Origin: Woeseiaceae bacterium
GTDB lineage: Bacteria > Pseudomonadota > Gammaproteobacteria > Steroidobacterales > Woeseiaceae
Length of the DNA: 64,000 nt
NCBI GenBank assembly: GCA_021773135.1
Contig: JAJFKP010000061.1
Coordinates: 1 to 64,000, forward strand
Direction of reading: 5' to 3'
The notes under the pieces: generated by a model
What the model was told of the DNA's origin: nothing
The model's input: the letters and a program-made list of their open reading frames with translations, nothing else
Databases searched by the model: none
Position numbers and translations under genes: made by a program
Part shown: in pieces, positions 11,298 to 22,309 of the stretch
How positions within the stretch are numbered: position 1 is the first letter of the stretch
Layout of the letters: each line of letters begins with the position of its first letter

Positions 11298-12771
11298 GCG
11301 TAGTCCTCCGGGCCCCGGCTATGCCAGTCGGTGAGCTGCTGATACTGGTGCGCGCAGGACAAGAGCCTGGCCTCCGCAAAGTGCGGTCCGACCAGCTGCA
11401 GCCCAACAGGCAGGTCGTCGACAAACCCGCAGGGCAGTGAAATGCCAGGAAGTCCCGCGAGATTGGCGCCGATCGTGTAGATATCATTAAGGTACATCGT
11501 AATCGGGTCGTCGGTTTTTTCTCCCAACGCAAATGCGGTGGTGGGTGCGGTCGGACCGGCGATGATATCCACCTTCGCGAACGTTTCGCTGAAATCCCGA
11601 CTGATCAGCTGCCTGACTTTTTGCGCTTTAAGATAGTAGGCATCGTAGTAGCCTGCGGAGAGCACGTAGGTGCCGGTCATGATGCGTCGTTTCACTTCCG
11701 CCCCGAATCCTTCACCGCGCGAGCGACAATAAAGGTCAAGCAGGTCTTTTGGATTTTCTGCACGATGACCAAAGCGAACGCCATCGAAGCGCGACAGATT
11801 GGACGAACATTCGGCGGGTGCGACTACGTAGTAGGTTGGCACCGATAATCCGATGCTCGGCAAATCGACTTCTACCAGGCTCGCGCCGGCTTCCTCAAGC
11901 GCACGTAACGATGCCCGAACCCGATCAGCACATGCAGCGTTTAAACCCGCATCAAAATGCTGACGTACCATACCGATTCGCAAACCCTTCACAGAATCTG
12001 CGAGCCCTGCCGTGTAATCCGGTACCGGCTGATCCGCACTTGTCGAATCCCTGGCATCGATGCCCGCCATTGCGTTCATTAAAAGCGCCGCATCTTCGGC
12101 GGAGCGGGTGATCACGCCCGCCTGGTCGAGGCTGGACGCGAATGCCACCATGCCGAAACGCGATACGCGACCGTAGGTCGGCTTCAATCCAACCGTGCCC
12201 GTGAGTGCTGCCGGTTGACGGATAGAACCGCCGGTATCGGTGCCGGTCGCCGCCGGTACCAGTCGAGCGGCAACCGCGGCCGCCGAGCCGCCGGACGAAC
12301 CGCCGGGCGACAAGCGCGTATCCCACGGATTGGTTACCGGTCCGAAAAAACTGGTTTCATTGGAAGAGCCCATGGCGAATTCATCCATGTTCGTCTTCCC
12401 GAGCATGATCGCACCGGCGTCCGCGAGGCGCGACACAACCGCGGCGTCGTAAGGCGAAACAAAGTCCCGCAGAATACGAGAGCCGCATGTGGTCCGCACG
12501 CCCTTCGTACAGAACAGGTCTTTGTGGACGATCGGCAGACCATTCAGCGGACCGCCCTTGCCGGCGGCACGGTTCGCATCGGCAATCGCTGCCTGTGCGA
12601 GTGCGGCGTCCGCCGTAACCGTCACGAATGCGTTCAGGGAACCCTGGTGGTGGTCGATGCGTGCCAGCAGGGTCTCGGTCAGCTCACGCGATGAAAATTC
12701 ACCGTCCGCAAGGCCCGTTCGCAGCTGGGCGAGTGTTCGCAGATGCAACGCATTTCCCGCCCGGTTTGATG

Positions 12772-12775
<4 letters not shown>
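11294..12775 (-). CDS. gatA: Aspartyl/glutamyl-tRNA(Asn/Gln) amidotransferase subunit A
   Basis: GatA is the glutaminase that supplies ammonia for transamidation. The 493-residue product is an amidase-signature enzyme with the Ser-cisSer-Lys triad visible: Lys85 (VHKDLFC), Ser160 (PGGSSGGS) and nucleophile Ser184 ([12 protein letters not shown]). The remaining family motifs ([30 protein letters not shown]) are also present. The ATG overlaps the gatC stop by 4 bases (ATGA), so the subunits are coupled. Presence of gatCAB implies the organism makes Gln-tRNA(Gln) and/or Asn-tRNA(Asn) indirectly. Confidence 0.98.
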
Positions 12776-14238
<1,463 letters not shown>

Positions 14239-14298
14239 TAATAAAAAGAGTAGCAGGTACAAGAGAATCGGAATCCATTATGCGACTATACGGCGCTA

Positions 14299-15279
14299 AT
14301 GGCCGCCTCCAAGTCTGACAATCAGTTCGGTTCCCCCTTTTTGCCCTCGCTTGGCCTGCGCTTCCTGTTGCTCGCGGGCCTGAGTATCCTGCTCCTGATC
14401 ATTGATCATCGGGACAATCATCTCGACGCCGCTCGCAAAGCCATAGGCGCCACCGTTTACCCGCTGCGGGTCATCGTAGACGCGCCGGTGTCCACCTGGC
14501 GCTGGCTGACCGACACGACGGCCAGCCGCAACGATCTGCAGCTGGAAAATTCGCGCCTGAAAACGGAACGGCTGCTGACATTGGCCAGGCTGCAGCGTTA
14601 TTCGGCGCTTGAGGCGGAAAATGCACGCTTAAGGGACATGCTGGAGGCACGGGCGACGGTGCGGGAACAGGTCCGGGTCGCCGAAATTCTGTCCGTCAGT
14701 TCGGATCCTTTTCGGCACCTGATCGTTCTGGACAAGGGCACTGTCGATAATGTTTATGACGGGCAGGCCGTCATCGATGCGAACGGCATCGTAGGCCAGG
14801 TGATCGAAGCCGGCGTCCTGTCGTCGCAAAGCATGCTGATAAGCGATCCGGGCCACGCCCTCCCCGTTGAAGTCAATCGCAACGGCTTGCGCACTATTGC
14901 TCGGGGCACGGGTGAGTTTGACAGTCTGGACCTGCCCTTTTTGCCCAACAACGCGGACATCGAGCCGGGCGACCTTTTGGTTTCATCCGGGCGTGGCGGC
15001 ACCTTTCCGGCCGGCTACCCTGTTGCCGTCGTGGAGTCCGTCACCCGCATTCCGCAGGAGCCGTTTGCTTCCGTTTCCGCCCGACCGTCTGCGGCCCTGA
15101 ACCAGGTGCGCGAAGTCATGTTGATCTGGTTAGCTGACGAACCCGATGAGCTGGAAGTTGATGCGGACGCTGCCGATGATGAAGAGGCAACTGACGCGGC
15201 CACCAGCGAAACAGAGGCCGAAATCGGCGATGCCATAGCAGCGCCTGTCGAGAACGACAGCGGAGAGTCAGATGAGTGA
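14299..15279 (+). CDS. mreC: Rod-shape-determining protein MreC with acidic tail
   Basis: MreC is a bitopic periplasmic scaffold that links MreB to PBP2/RodA. The 326-residue product has one membrane helix at about residues 18-36 (LRFLLLAGLSILLLIID), a coiled coil at about 73-115 (LQLENSRLKTERLLTLARLQ, ALEAENARLRDML), then the beta-barrel core (VSSDPFRHLIVLDKGTVDNV, DANGIVGQV, LLVSSGRGGTFPAGYPVA). The last 50 residues are very acidic and Ala-rich (DELEVDADAADDEEATDAA), an extension beyond the core whose length varies in the family. The start codon lies 60 bases after mreB; a short out-of-frame ATG at 14280 precedes it. It overlaps mreD by 8 bases. Confidence 0.96.
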   Translation: MAASKSDNQFGSPFLPSLGLRFLLLAGLSILLLIIDHRDNHLDAARKAIGATVYPLRVIVDAPVSTWRWLTDTTASRNDLQLENSRLKTERLLTLARLQRYSALEAENARLRDMLEARATVREQVRVAEILSVSSDPFRHLIVLDKGTVDNVYDGQAVIDANGIVGQVIEAGVLSSQSMLISDPGHALPVEVNRNGLRTIARGTGEFDSLDLPFLPNNADIEPGDLLVSSGRGGTFPAGYPVAVVESVTRIPQEPFASVSARPSAALNQVREVMLIWLADEPDELEVDADAADDEEATDAATSETEAEIGDAIAAPVENDSGESDE

Positions 15280-15757
15280 GCGTCGCGTGAGCCGCAACGT
15301 GCCGATCATCTTGAGCATTGTCATTGCATTAATGCTGGCCATTGCACCGCTGCCAGGCTGGGCCGAGCCTTATCGACCGGACTGGGTGGCTTTGACCCTC
15401 ATCTACTGGGCCATGACACTGCCGCAGACTTATAGCGTCGGCAGCGCCTGGCTGGTTGGCCTGATTCTGGATGTCGCGCAGGGAACGCTCCTGGGTCAGC
15501 ACGCGCTGGCGCTCTGCCTCGTTATCTATATAACGGTCAAGTTTCACCTGCAGTTCAGACAATTTCCATTGCTGCAGCTGTCGGCGACCGTCTTCGCACT
15601 ATTGGCATTGCATCAGTTCATATTGTTCTGGATAAACGGCGTCGTTGGTGTAAATTCGCCAGCCGAAACATACTGGGGGCCGGTTATCAGCAGTACACTG
15701 ATCTGGCCCTTGTTAACGATGTTCCTGGCCGGATTTCACCAAAGAGCGCGCAGATAA
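15272..15757 (+). CDS. mreD: Rod-shape-determining membrane protein MreD
   Basis: MreD is a small polytopic inner-membrane component of the elongasome. The 161-residue product has about five hydrophobic segments. The motif pattern RPDWVALTLIYWAM followed by GSAWLVGLILDVAQGTLLGQHALAL is the family signature (E. coli: RPSWLLLVLIYW-like and G-L-x-x-D). Length equals the usual 160 residues. It begins within the 3' end of mreC and ends two bases before mrdA, indicating translational coupling across mreC-mreD-mrdA. Confidence 0.96.
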   Translation: MSERRVSRNVPIILSIVIALMLAIAPLPGWAEPYRPDWVALTLIYWAMTLPQTYSVGSAWLVGLILDVAQGTLLGQHALALCLVIYITVKFHLQFRQFPLLQLSATVFALLALHQFILFWINGVVGVNSPAETYWGPVISSTLIWPLLTMFLAGFHQRARR

Positions 15758-15759
15758 TC

Positions 15760-17655
15760 ATGAGCCTGTTCGCACCGATCAAAGACCACCATTCTGAAAC
15801 CCAGATGTTCGCTGCGCGCGTCGCCCTGTGCTCCGTGATTTCGATCTTACTGCTGGGCATCGTCGTGGCCCGCCTGGTGCAGCTGCAAATCTATGACCAT
15901 GAATTGTTTGCGAAGAAATCGCAGGGAAACCGGGTGCGAATTGAGGCGGTTCCGCCAACGCGAGGCCTGATATTCGATCGTCGCGGACGTGTGCTGGCTG
16001 AAAACCTACCCGCGTATCAACTTGAACTGATTCCGGAACAGGTTCCGGATCTGGATGACACGCTGGCACGGCTGGCCAATATTGGCCTGATCAAGGAAGA
16101 AGACATTCCACGATTTAACGGCCTGAGTGACTCGGGACCGCGTTTTAAACCCATAACATTGCGGTTTCGTCTGACCGAGGACGAAATCGCCAACTTCGCC
16201 GTACAGCGTCCGCGCTTTCCGGGTGTCGACCTGCAGCCTCGACTGGTCCGCCACTATCCGGACGGCAAGTTGATCGCGCATGCGATTGGATACGTGGGCG
16301 CACTCAGCACGGCAGACCTGGACCGCCTCGATGGAGCTGCCTACGCCGGTACGTCGCACACTGGAAAAACCGGCGTGGAGCACTTCAATGAAGAGCTGCT
16401 CCATGGTCATGTTGGTTTTCGGCAGGTGGTTACCAATGCGCTCGGACGCAAGGTGGCGGCCGAAACGCGCGACTTTTCAGACTCGCTGCCTGTCGGTGAA
16501 AGCCCGGAGCCCGGCGACAACCTGACCCTTAGCCTTGATCTCGACCTGCAGCGAATTGCGACCCAGGCCCTGGACGGCAAAAGGGGGTCAATTGTCGCGA
16601 TCGACCCGGGCAACGGTGAAATCCTTGCGCTCGTGAGCGCACCGAGCTTTGATCCGAATGCGTTCGCGACAGGGATGAGTCCAAGCGAATACAACGCTTT
16701 GCAAAATAATGAGAATCGGCCCCTGTTCAATCGCGCGGTTCGTGGTAGTTATCCTCCTGGTTCAACCATCAAGCCGATGCTGGCGCTCGCCGCGTTGGAA
16801 GTAGGCGCAACCAATCTCACCAGGCGCACTGTTTGCGTCGGCTGGTACAGCCTGCCGGGCAGCTCACACCGATATCGCGACTGGCGGCGGCAAGGTCACG
16901 GCGAAGTTGACCTGCACGATGCGCTATCACAGTCGTGTGATGTTTATTTTTATGAAATCAGCCGGGACATCGGTATTGATACGATGCAGCAATATCTCGA
17001 TCAGTTCGGCCTTGGTCATGCAACCGGCCTCGATATGGTTGGCGAATCGAGCGGGCTGGTGCCCTCGCGGGCATGGAAGCGCAGTGCGTTCTCCGAACGC
17101 GCCGACCAGGTCTGGTTTCCGGGTGAAACCATCATCGCCTCAATTGGTCAGGGCTATATGTTGGCAACACCGCTGCAGTTGGCGAACGCCGCGGCGGCGC
17201 TGGCAGCCCGCGGCAAACGATTCAAACCGCACATGGTCGCCGCCATCGAAGACCCACTGTCCGGCGAAAGAACCATCATGGCACCGGAACGTTTGCCCGG
17301 CGTGCAGATTGAAAACGAATTCTATTGGGATAATGTAATCGCTGCTATGCATGACGTCATGCAGGGCCCATCCGGAACCGCGCGCGCCGCCGGCCGCGGC
17401 GCGTCCTACGAAATGGCGGGTAAAAGCGGCACCGCGCAGGTATTTACCGTGGCGCAGGAAGATGACTATAAAGATCTCGAACTCGAAGAGCGCCTCAAGG
17501 ACCACGCGTTATTTATCGCATTTGCGCCGTTGGAAAATCCGCGCATAGCCGTTGCCATCGTAATCGAGAATGCCGAAAGTGGCAGTCGGGTCGCGGCCCC
17601 GGTTGCCCGCGCCATTATGGATCAGTACCTGGGTGCTGCAGACGATGATATTTAG
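15760..17655 (+). CDS. mrdA: Peptidoglycan D,D-transpeptidase PBP2
   Basis: PBP2 cross-links peptidoglycan in the lateral wall together with RodA. The 631-residue product has an N-terminal membrane helix (about residues 20-42), a pedestal domain beginning PPTRGLIFDRRGRVLAENLP, and a transpeptidase domain. Catalytic motifs are Ser335-Thr-Ile-Lys338 (PPGSTIKPM), Ser392-Cys-Asp394 (SQSCDVYFYE, the PBP2 form of SxN) and KSGTAQV near residue 552. Length agrees with E. coli PBP2 (633). The stop codon is shared with the start region of rodA (ATGATATTTAG), so rodA begins inside mrdA. Confidence 0.98.
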   Translation: MSLFAPIKDHHSETQMFAARVALCSVISILLLGIVVARLVQLQIYDHELFAKKSQGNRVRIEAVPPTRGLIFDRRGRVLAENLPAYQLELIPEQVPDLDDTLARLANIGLIKEEDIPRFNGLSDSGPRFKPITLRFRLTEDEIANFAVQRPRFPGVDLQPRLVRHYPDGKLIAHAIGYVGALSTADLDRLDGAAYAGTSHTGKTGVEHFNEELLHGHVGFRQVVTNALGRKVAAETRDFSDSLPVGESPEPGDNLTLSLDLDLQRIATQALDGKRGSIVAIDPGNGEILALVSAPSFDPNAFATGMSPSEYNALQNNENRPLFNRAVRGSYPPGSTIKPMLALAALEVGATNLTRRTVCVGWYSLPGSSHRYRDWRRQGHGEVDLHDALSQSCDVYFYEISRDIGIDTMQQYLDQFGLGHATGLDMVGESSGLVPSRAWKRSAFSERADQVWFPGETIIASIGQGYMLATPLQLANAAAALAARGKRFKPHMVAAIEDPLSGERTIMAPERLPGVQIENEFYWDNVIAAMHDVMQGPSGTARAAGRGASYEMAGKSGTAQVFTVAQEDDYKDLELEERLKDHALFIAFAPLENPRIAVAIVIENAESGSRVAAPVARAIMDQYLGAADDDI

Positions 17656-18784
17656 CGACACACAGCAGATGTTCGGCGGCAAAGAAGCGCCGATAGGTGG
17701 TGTCGGCAGCATTCTGCAACGCCTGCATCTTGACGGTCCGCTCCTTGGCGCACTGCTGCTCATTAGCGGATTCGGACTTGTGGTGTTGTATTCGGCCGTA
17801 GCACAGGACATGGATCTCTGGCTGCAACAGGTCGTACGACTCGTGGTTGCGTTGCTGGGCATGATTGTCATTGCCCAGTTTCCGCCCGACGTGTTGCGAC
17901 GCTGGACGCCGTGGGGATACCTGGCGGGCCTGTTTCTGCTGGTGCTGGTCCTCGTAACCGGAGAGGCCAGCCAGGGCGCACAGCGCTGGCTCGATGTTGG
18001 CATTCGATTCCAGCCGTCAGAAATCATGAAACTCGCGGTACCAATGATGGCCGCCTGGTATCTGCACGATCGACAGCTGCCGCCAAAATTTCTGAACCTG
18101 CTGGTGCTGGCAGTACTAATTGTCGTGCCGACGGTCCTGATCGCGAAACAACCCGATCTGGGCACATCCCTGCTGATCGCTACTGCCGGCATTCTGGTCA
18201 TTATCCTTGCAGGCCTGTCGATACGCCTGATGTTTGTACTGGGCGTATCGGCCGTTCCGGGCGCATACGTGCTCTGGCAATTCATGCAGGATTATCAAAA
18301 GCAGCGCGTTCTGACCCTGCTCAATCCTGATTCCGATCCACTTGGTGCGGGCTATAACATCATTCAGTCGAAAATCGCGATCGGTTCGGGCGGTCTTTTC
18401 GGCAAAGGATGGACGAACGGCAGCCAGGCTCAGCTCGAGTTTCTGCCGGAACGCGATACGGACTTTATTTTCGCGGTCATGGGTGAAGAACTTGGCCTGC
18501 TGGGCGTGCTCGGGCTGCTGGGACTGTATCTATTCGTCGTCGGCCGCGGTCTCTATATTGCCATGCAGGCGCGCGACACATTTTCTCGCCTCCTTGCAGG
18601 GAGTATTAGCCTCACTTTCTTTGTCTATGTATTTGTGAATACCGCAATGGTGACCGGACTGGTTCCGGTAGTCGGCATCCCGCTGCCCCTGGTAAGTTAT
18701 GGTGGCACCTCGATGGTGACCCTTATGGCCGGATTCGGTATTCTCATGTCCATACACCGCCACCGCAAATTCGTTCCTCACTGA
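17645..18784 (+). CDS. rodA: Peptidoglycan glycosyltransferase RodA
   Basis: RodA is the SEDS-family polymerase that works with PBP2. From ATG 17645 the product is 379 residues; a second ATG at 17669 is possible, and the longer open frame from 17570 lies within mrdA in another frame. It is strongly hydrophobic with about ten membrane segments. SEDS motifs visible are GAQRWLDVGIRFQPSEIMK, AKQPDLGTSLLI, the catalytic-loop region SGGLFGKGWTNGSQAQLEFL followed by PERDTDFIFAVMGEE, and VGIPLPLVSYGGTS. Length agrees with E. coli RodA (370). The stop TGA overlaps the mltB ATG by one base. Confidence 0.97.
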   Translation: MIFSDTQQMFGGKEAPIGGVGSILQRLHLDGPLLGALLLISGFGLVVLYSAVAQDMDLWLQQVVRLVVALLGMIVIAQFPPDVLRRWTPWGYLAGLFLLVLVLVTGEASQGAQRWLDVGIRFQPSEIMKLAVPMMAAWYLHDRQLPPKFLNLLVLAVLIVVPTVLIAKQPDLGTSLLIATAGILVIILAGLSIRLMFVLGVSAVPGAYVLWQFMQDYQKQRVLTLLNPDSDPLGAGYNIIQSKIAIGSGGLFGKGWTNGSQAQLEFLPERDTDFIFAVMGEELGLLGVLGLLGLYLFVVGRGLYIAMQARDTFSRLLAGSISLTFFVYVFVNTAMVTGLVPVVGIPLPLVSYGGTSMVTLMAGFGILMSIHRHRKFVPH

Positions 18785-19782
18785 TGACACCCATGCTGAA
18801 AAAAAATGTAGTAACTGTAATCGCGCTAATTTTGACGAGTCACGCCGCGTCTGCCTTTGACGTGGAGCGCGATGACGTCAGGGAATTTATCGACTCGATG
18901 GTTGAAAAACACGCCTACGATCGCGCGACGCTCGAATCTGTTCTAGGCGAAGCTGAATCCAAGGAATCGATTCTCGAGGCGATCGCCAGACCGGCTGAAA
19001 AAACGCTGCAATGGGACGGTTACCGAAAGATTTTCATCACAGACGAGCGGATCAAACGCGGCGCCGAATTCTGGCGTGAAAACCTGGACGAACTCACCCG
19101 GATCAGCGAGTCGACCGGTGTGTCCAGGGAAATACTGGTTGGCATAATTGGGGTTGAAACCTACTTCGGCAGGATTACAGGGAATTACCGTGTCCTGGAT
19201 GCACTGGCCACGCTGGGCTTTGATTACCCGCCGCGGTCAAAATTCTTTCTCAGTGAACTCGAACAGTTTCTGCTGCTTGTCCGGGAAGAAGGTATGGAGG
19301 CGACCAGTGCTACCGGATCTTACGCCGGCGCAATGGGCCGACCGCAGTTTATGCCATCCAGCTATCGAGCTTACGCCGTTGACTCGACCAACGACGGCAA
19401 GCGGGACATCTGGGATAACTGGAGCGATGTCATGGGCAGCGTCGCGAACTATTTTGTCCGGCATGGCTGGGTGCCCGGAGCACCGGTCGCCGCTGTTGCA
19501 ACACTTGGCGCACAGTGGTCAGGCGACCCTCCTGAAAACACGCTAACGCCGAAAGAAACGGTGACCTCGTTGAGTCACCAGGGCGTGGTTTTTTCCACAA
19601 CTCTCGCAGGAAATGAAAAAAGTCAGTTGGTGACACTGGAAGGCGAAGACGGCACCGAATACTGGGTCGGGTTTCACAATTTCTTCGTGATCACCCGCTA
19701 CAATCGAAGCGTGATGTACGCGCTCGCGGTGCACCAACTGGGCCAGGAAATCGCGCTTGAGGTGGCTCGTGGAGAAATGTGA
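18784..19782 (+). CDS. mltB: Membrane-bound lytic murein transglycosylase B
   Basis: MltB cleaves the MurNAc-GlcNAc bond to form 1,6-anhydro ends. The 332-residue GH103 product has a signal peptide (LKKNVVTVIALILTSHAASA) ending at about residue 24 without a lipobox cysteine, so it is probably soluble in the periplasm. The catalytic acid is Glu125 in IIGVETYFGRITG. Further family motifs are FDYPPRSKFFLSELEQFL, SYAGAMGRPQFMPSSYRAYA, DGKRDIWDN, and the C-terminal FFVITRYNRSVMYALAVHQL. In Pseudomonas the same position between rodA and rlpA holds sltB1. A start at ATG 18793 (MLKKN) is an alternative. Confidence 0.96.
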   Translation: MTPMLKKNVVTVIALILTSHAASAFDVERDDVREFIDSMVEKHAYDRATLESVLGEAESKESILEAIARPAEKTLQWDGYRKIFITDERIKRGAEFWRENLDELTRISESTGVSREILVGIIGVETYFGRITGNYRVLDALATLGFDYPPRSKFFLSELEQFLLLVREEGMEATSATGSYAGAMGRPQFMPSSYRAYAVDSTNDGKRDIWDNWSDVMGSVANYFVRHGWVPGAPVAAVATLGAQWSGDPPENTLTPKETVTSLSHQGVVFSTTLAGNEKSQLVTLEGEDGTEYWVGFHNFFVITRYNRSVMYALAVHQLGQEIALEVARGEM

Positions 19783-20599
19783 GCGTTGCTCGCTCAATCT
19801 GTTACTGATTGCCTGTGTATCTTTGCTGGTCGCCTGCGCCGCACCGAGACCGGGTGACGGACCGCCCCGTTCCGGAAGTAATGTTGCAGGCGAACTGCCT
19901 GGCAACGCAGTTCCCCGGGACGAACCGAAAAGTCGCTACGGCAACGGGCCTTACTACCGCGTAATGGGCGAGACCTACGAGGTCATGGATTCAAGCCACG
20001 GGTACCAGGAACGCGGCGTGGCCTCGTGGTACGGCAAGAAATTTCACGGTCGCAAGACTTCCAGCCAGGAACCCTACGACATGTATGCGATGACAGCCGC
20101 TCACAAGGCGCTGCCGCTGCCTACCTATGTGCGTGTGCGCAATTTGAAGAATAATCGCAGCATTGTGGTGCGGGTCAACGATCGCGGCCCCTTCGTCGAT
20201 AATCGCCTGATCGATCTTTCCTACTCCGCTGCGCTGAAACTGGACATGATTCGCGACGGCACCAGCCTCGTGGAAGTCACGGCGATTAGCTTTGACAAAC
20301 CCGGTTTCGACCAGCCTGTGCCGCGTTCGACTGCGCCCGTTGCCGCAGAACCGACGCCGGTCGATGCGAAATTGTTCATCCAGGTGGGCGCGTTCGGCGA
20401 TCGCAAGAATGCGGAGCGGCGCTTTCGAATGTTGCGCAACAACGGCTTCCGGCAAGCCTTCGTGCACAAAGATACGCGTCAGGCTCCGGCACTCTACCGC
20501 GTTCGTATTGGGCCGATCGCAGAGGTTTCTCAATACGACCGCCTTGTCGGCCGCCTGAACGACATTGGAATATCAGAGACACATCTGATCTCCGACTGA
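19769..20599 (+). CDS. rlpA: Septal ring lytic transglycosylase RlpA lipoprotein
   Basis: RlpA is an outer-membrane lipoprotein that cuts denuded glycan strands. The lipobox LVAC follows a hydrophobic signal (SLNLLLIACVSLLVAC). The double-psi beta-barrel contains the family core ASWYGKKFHGRKTSSQEPYDMYAMTAAHK, here split as ASWYGKKFHGRKTSS, then AMTAAHKALPLPTYVRV, RVNDRGPFV and the DLSYSAA helix. A SPOR domain closes the protein (LFIQVGAFGDRKNAERRF ... YRVRIGP), which targets it to septal glycan. I start at GTG 19769, preceded by GAGG at suitable distance; TTG 19757 is also in frame. The start lies inside mltB, so translation is coupled. Confidence 0.95.
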   Translation: MEKCERCSLNLLLIACVSLLVACAAPRPGDGPPRSGSNVAGELPGNAVPRDEPKSRYGNGPYYRVMGETYEVMDSSHGYQERGVASWYGKKFHGRKTSSQEPYDMYAMTAAHKALPLPTYVRVRNLKNNRSIVVRVNDRGPFVDNRLIDLSYSAALKLDMIRDGTSLVEVTAISFDKPGFDQPVPRSTAPVAAEPTPVDAKLFIQVGAFGDRKNAERRFRMLRNNGFRQAFVHKDTRQAPALYRVRIGPIAEVSQYDRLVGRLNDIGISETHLISD

Positions 20600-20723
20600 T
20601 CGTTGCCGGTCGCCAATTCAAAAACGACGCCATCCCTGATCCGGGAGCCCGTACGCTAAATAGAAATTGGTTTGTCGTACGGGTTGCACAGGCACTCAGG
20701 AATGGCCCTCATGCGGCTGGCAG

Positions 20724-22289
20724 CTACTCGACCGATGTTTGCGATTGTTCACGCAGATATTGTGCGAGATAGTAGAACGAAGCGATGCCTTTGCCCGAGT
20801 TCCCGGACCCCTTCCAGCCGCCGAAAGGTTGATACCCGGGCCAGGCACCGGTGGTCGCACCCTGTGGCCTGTTAGCGTAGGTAACGCCCGCTTCAATGTT
20901 GTCAAAAAACCAGGCAGTCTCTGCCGCATCTCCATAGAAACCAGCCGTAAGGCCCAGTGGCGTATTATTCGCCAGCTGCATCGCAGTTTCCTTATCGGGC
21001 ACACGTGCAATCATCAAGACCGGCACAAACATCTCGTGTTGCCACAGCGGATGATCGAGAGATGCCTCGACTACCGTTGGCGCACAGAAATATCCCTTGG
21101 CCAGGTCGCCCTCTACCAGCACTTCGTTGCCGGCGAGGATCGATGCCGATTCCTTAAGTTGCAGCGTGTAGCGCTGGAAGTTCTCATAGGCTGCGGCATT
21201 GCCGACCGGTCCGATATAATTTTCACGCTCAGTTGGGTCGCCGATTTCAATGTTGTCGACAATCGGTTTGAGTCTGTCCAGCAGCGCGTCAGCCACCGAC
21301 TCCTCGACGTAGACCCGTGAGAGAGCGGAACACTTTTGTCCACTCAAGCCAAATGCAGATCGCATGATGCCGATTGCCGCTCTATCGAGATCACCATTCG
21401 CAGTCACGATACAGGCATTTTTACCCCCCATTTCCGCAATGCAGGGACGCGGCATCGCGCCGCCGGCAAGTTTTTCTCCTATCTCCATGCCGACTTCATG
21501 AGAGCCGGTGAAGGTGACGCCCGCTACGCCTTTCTGTGCGACCAATAACGGGCCGGCGGTATCGTCCGGATCCGCCAGGTAGTTGAATACGCCGGCAGGA
21601 ATGCCCGCATCCCGCAGGCACTCTGCCAGCAGACGAACGGACCAGGGCGTGTCAGGCGCCCCTTTAACAACCACGGTATTCCCGCTAACCAGCGCGGCGG
21701 CGACCGGCCCCCCGGCAAGGGCGAAGGGGAAATTGAACGGAGCGATGACCGCCCACACGCCATAAGGCTTCATCACGGAGCGATTGTGACTGACGTAATC
21801 GGGCAGCGGATCGTCCGGGAGCGGATGGTCGAACCCCTGATTATTTTCAAAATCGTCGCAATAGCAGTAGAAAAAATCAGCCGTCTCCTGGACCTCGCCA
21901 AGCGCTTCCATTCTATTCTTGCCGACCTCCAACGCGACCGCCGCGCTGATACGGTAAACCCGTTCTTCAATAAGCGCCCCAACGCGACGCAGTATGCCGA
22001 TGCGCTCCTCAGCAGGCGTTGCTCGCCATTTCGGAAACGCTGACGCAGCTGCAGCGACCGCTTCTGCAACCTCCTTGGCCCCGGCAACAGGAAATGAACC
22101 CAGCACCCAATCCGTATTGATTGGACTGAGATCATCGAGCCTCTTATCCGTCGCAACATCTTTGCCGTTAATAAAATGACAGAAATTTCCGCCCAGGTCG
22201 GCGCGAACTGTCTGCAACGCGTCTTCGAATTGCTCATGCAATTCAGGCGGCGGGTCGAACATCGTTGAATAGGTGAGGCGGAACGCCAT
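20724..22289 (-). CDS. Aldehyde dehydrogenase, P5C/glutamate-semialdehyde dehydrogenase type
   Basis: The 521-residue product oxidises an aldehyde to the acid with NAD(P); sequence features fit 1-pyrroline-5-carboxylate dehydrogenase of the RocA/PutA type, which makes glutamate from proline. Evidence: DLSPINTDWVLGSFPVAG near the N-terminus, VIAPFNFPFALAGGPVAAAL, the glycine motif FTGSHEVGMEIG, general-base Glu in CIAEMGGKNACIV, nucleophile Cys in FGLSGQKCSALSRV and the C-terminal NRPQGATTGAWPGYQPFGGW with GSGNSGKG. Start ATG 22289 has GGGAGAG about 7 bases upstream; the open frame to 22457 is not needed. It lies 20 bases after the TPR-protein gene on the same strand and interrupts the rlpA-dacA order. 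No proline dehydrogenase is nearby. The exact substrate is not certain. Confidence 0.85.
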   Translation of the reverse strand: MAFRLTYSTMFDPPPELHEQFEDALQTVRADLGGNFCHFINGKDVATDKRLDDLSPINTDWVLGSFPVAGAKEVAEAVAAAASAFPKWRATPAEERIGILRRVGALIEERVYRISAAVALEVGKNRMEALGEVQETADFFYCYCDDFENNQGFDHPLPDDPLPDYVSHNRSVMKPYGVWAVIAPFNFPFALAGGPVAAALVSGNTVVVKGAPDTPWSVRLLAECLRDAGIPAGVFNYLADPDDTAGPLLVAQKGVAGVTFTGSHEVGMEIGEKLAGGAMPRPCIAEMGGKNACIVTANGDLDRAAIGIMRSAFGLSGQKCSALSRVYVEESVADALLDRLKPIVDNIEIGDPTERENYIGPVGNAAAYENFQRYTLQLKESASILAGNEVLVEGDLAKGYFCAPTVVEASLDHPLWQHEMFVPVLMIARVPDKETAMQLANNTPLGLTAGFYGDAAETAWFFDNIEAGVTYANRPQGATTGAWPGYQPFGGWKGSGNSGKGIASFYYLAQYLREQSQTSVE

Positions 22290-22309
22290 TGTAAAACTCT
22301 CCCTTGCAG

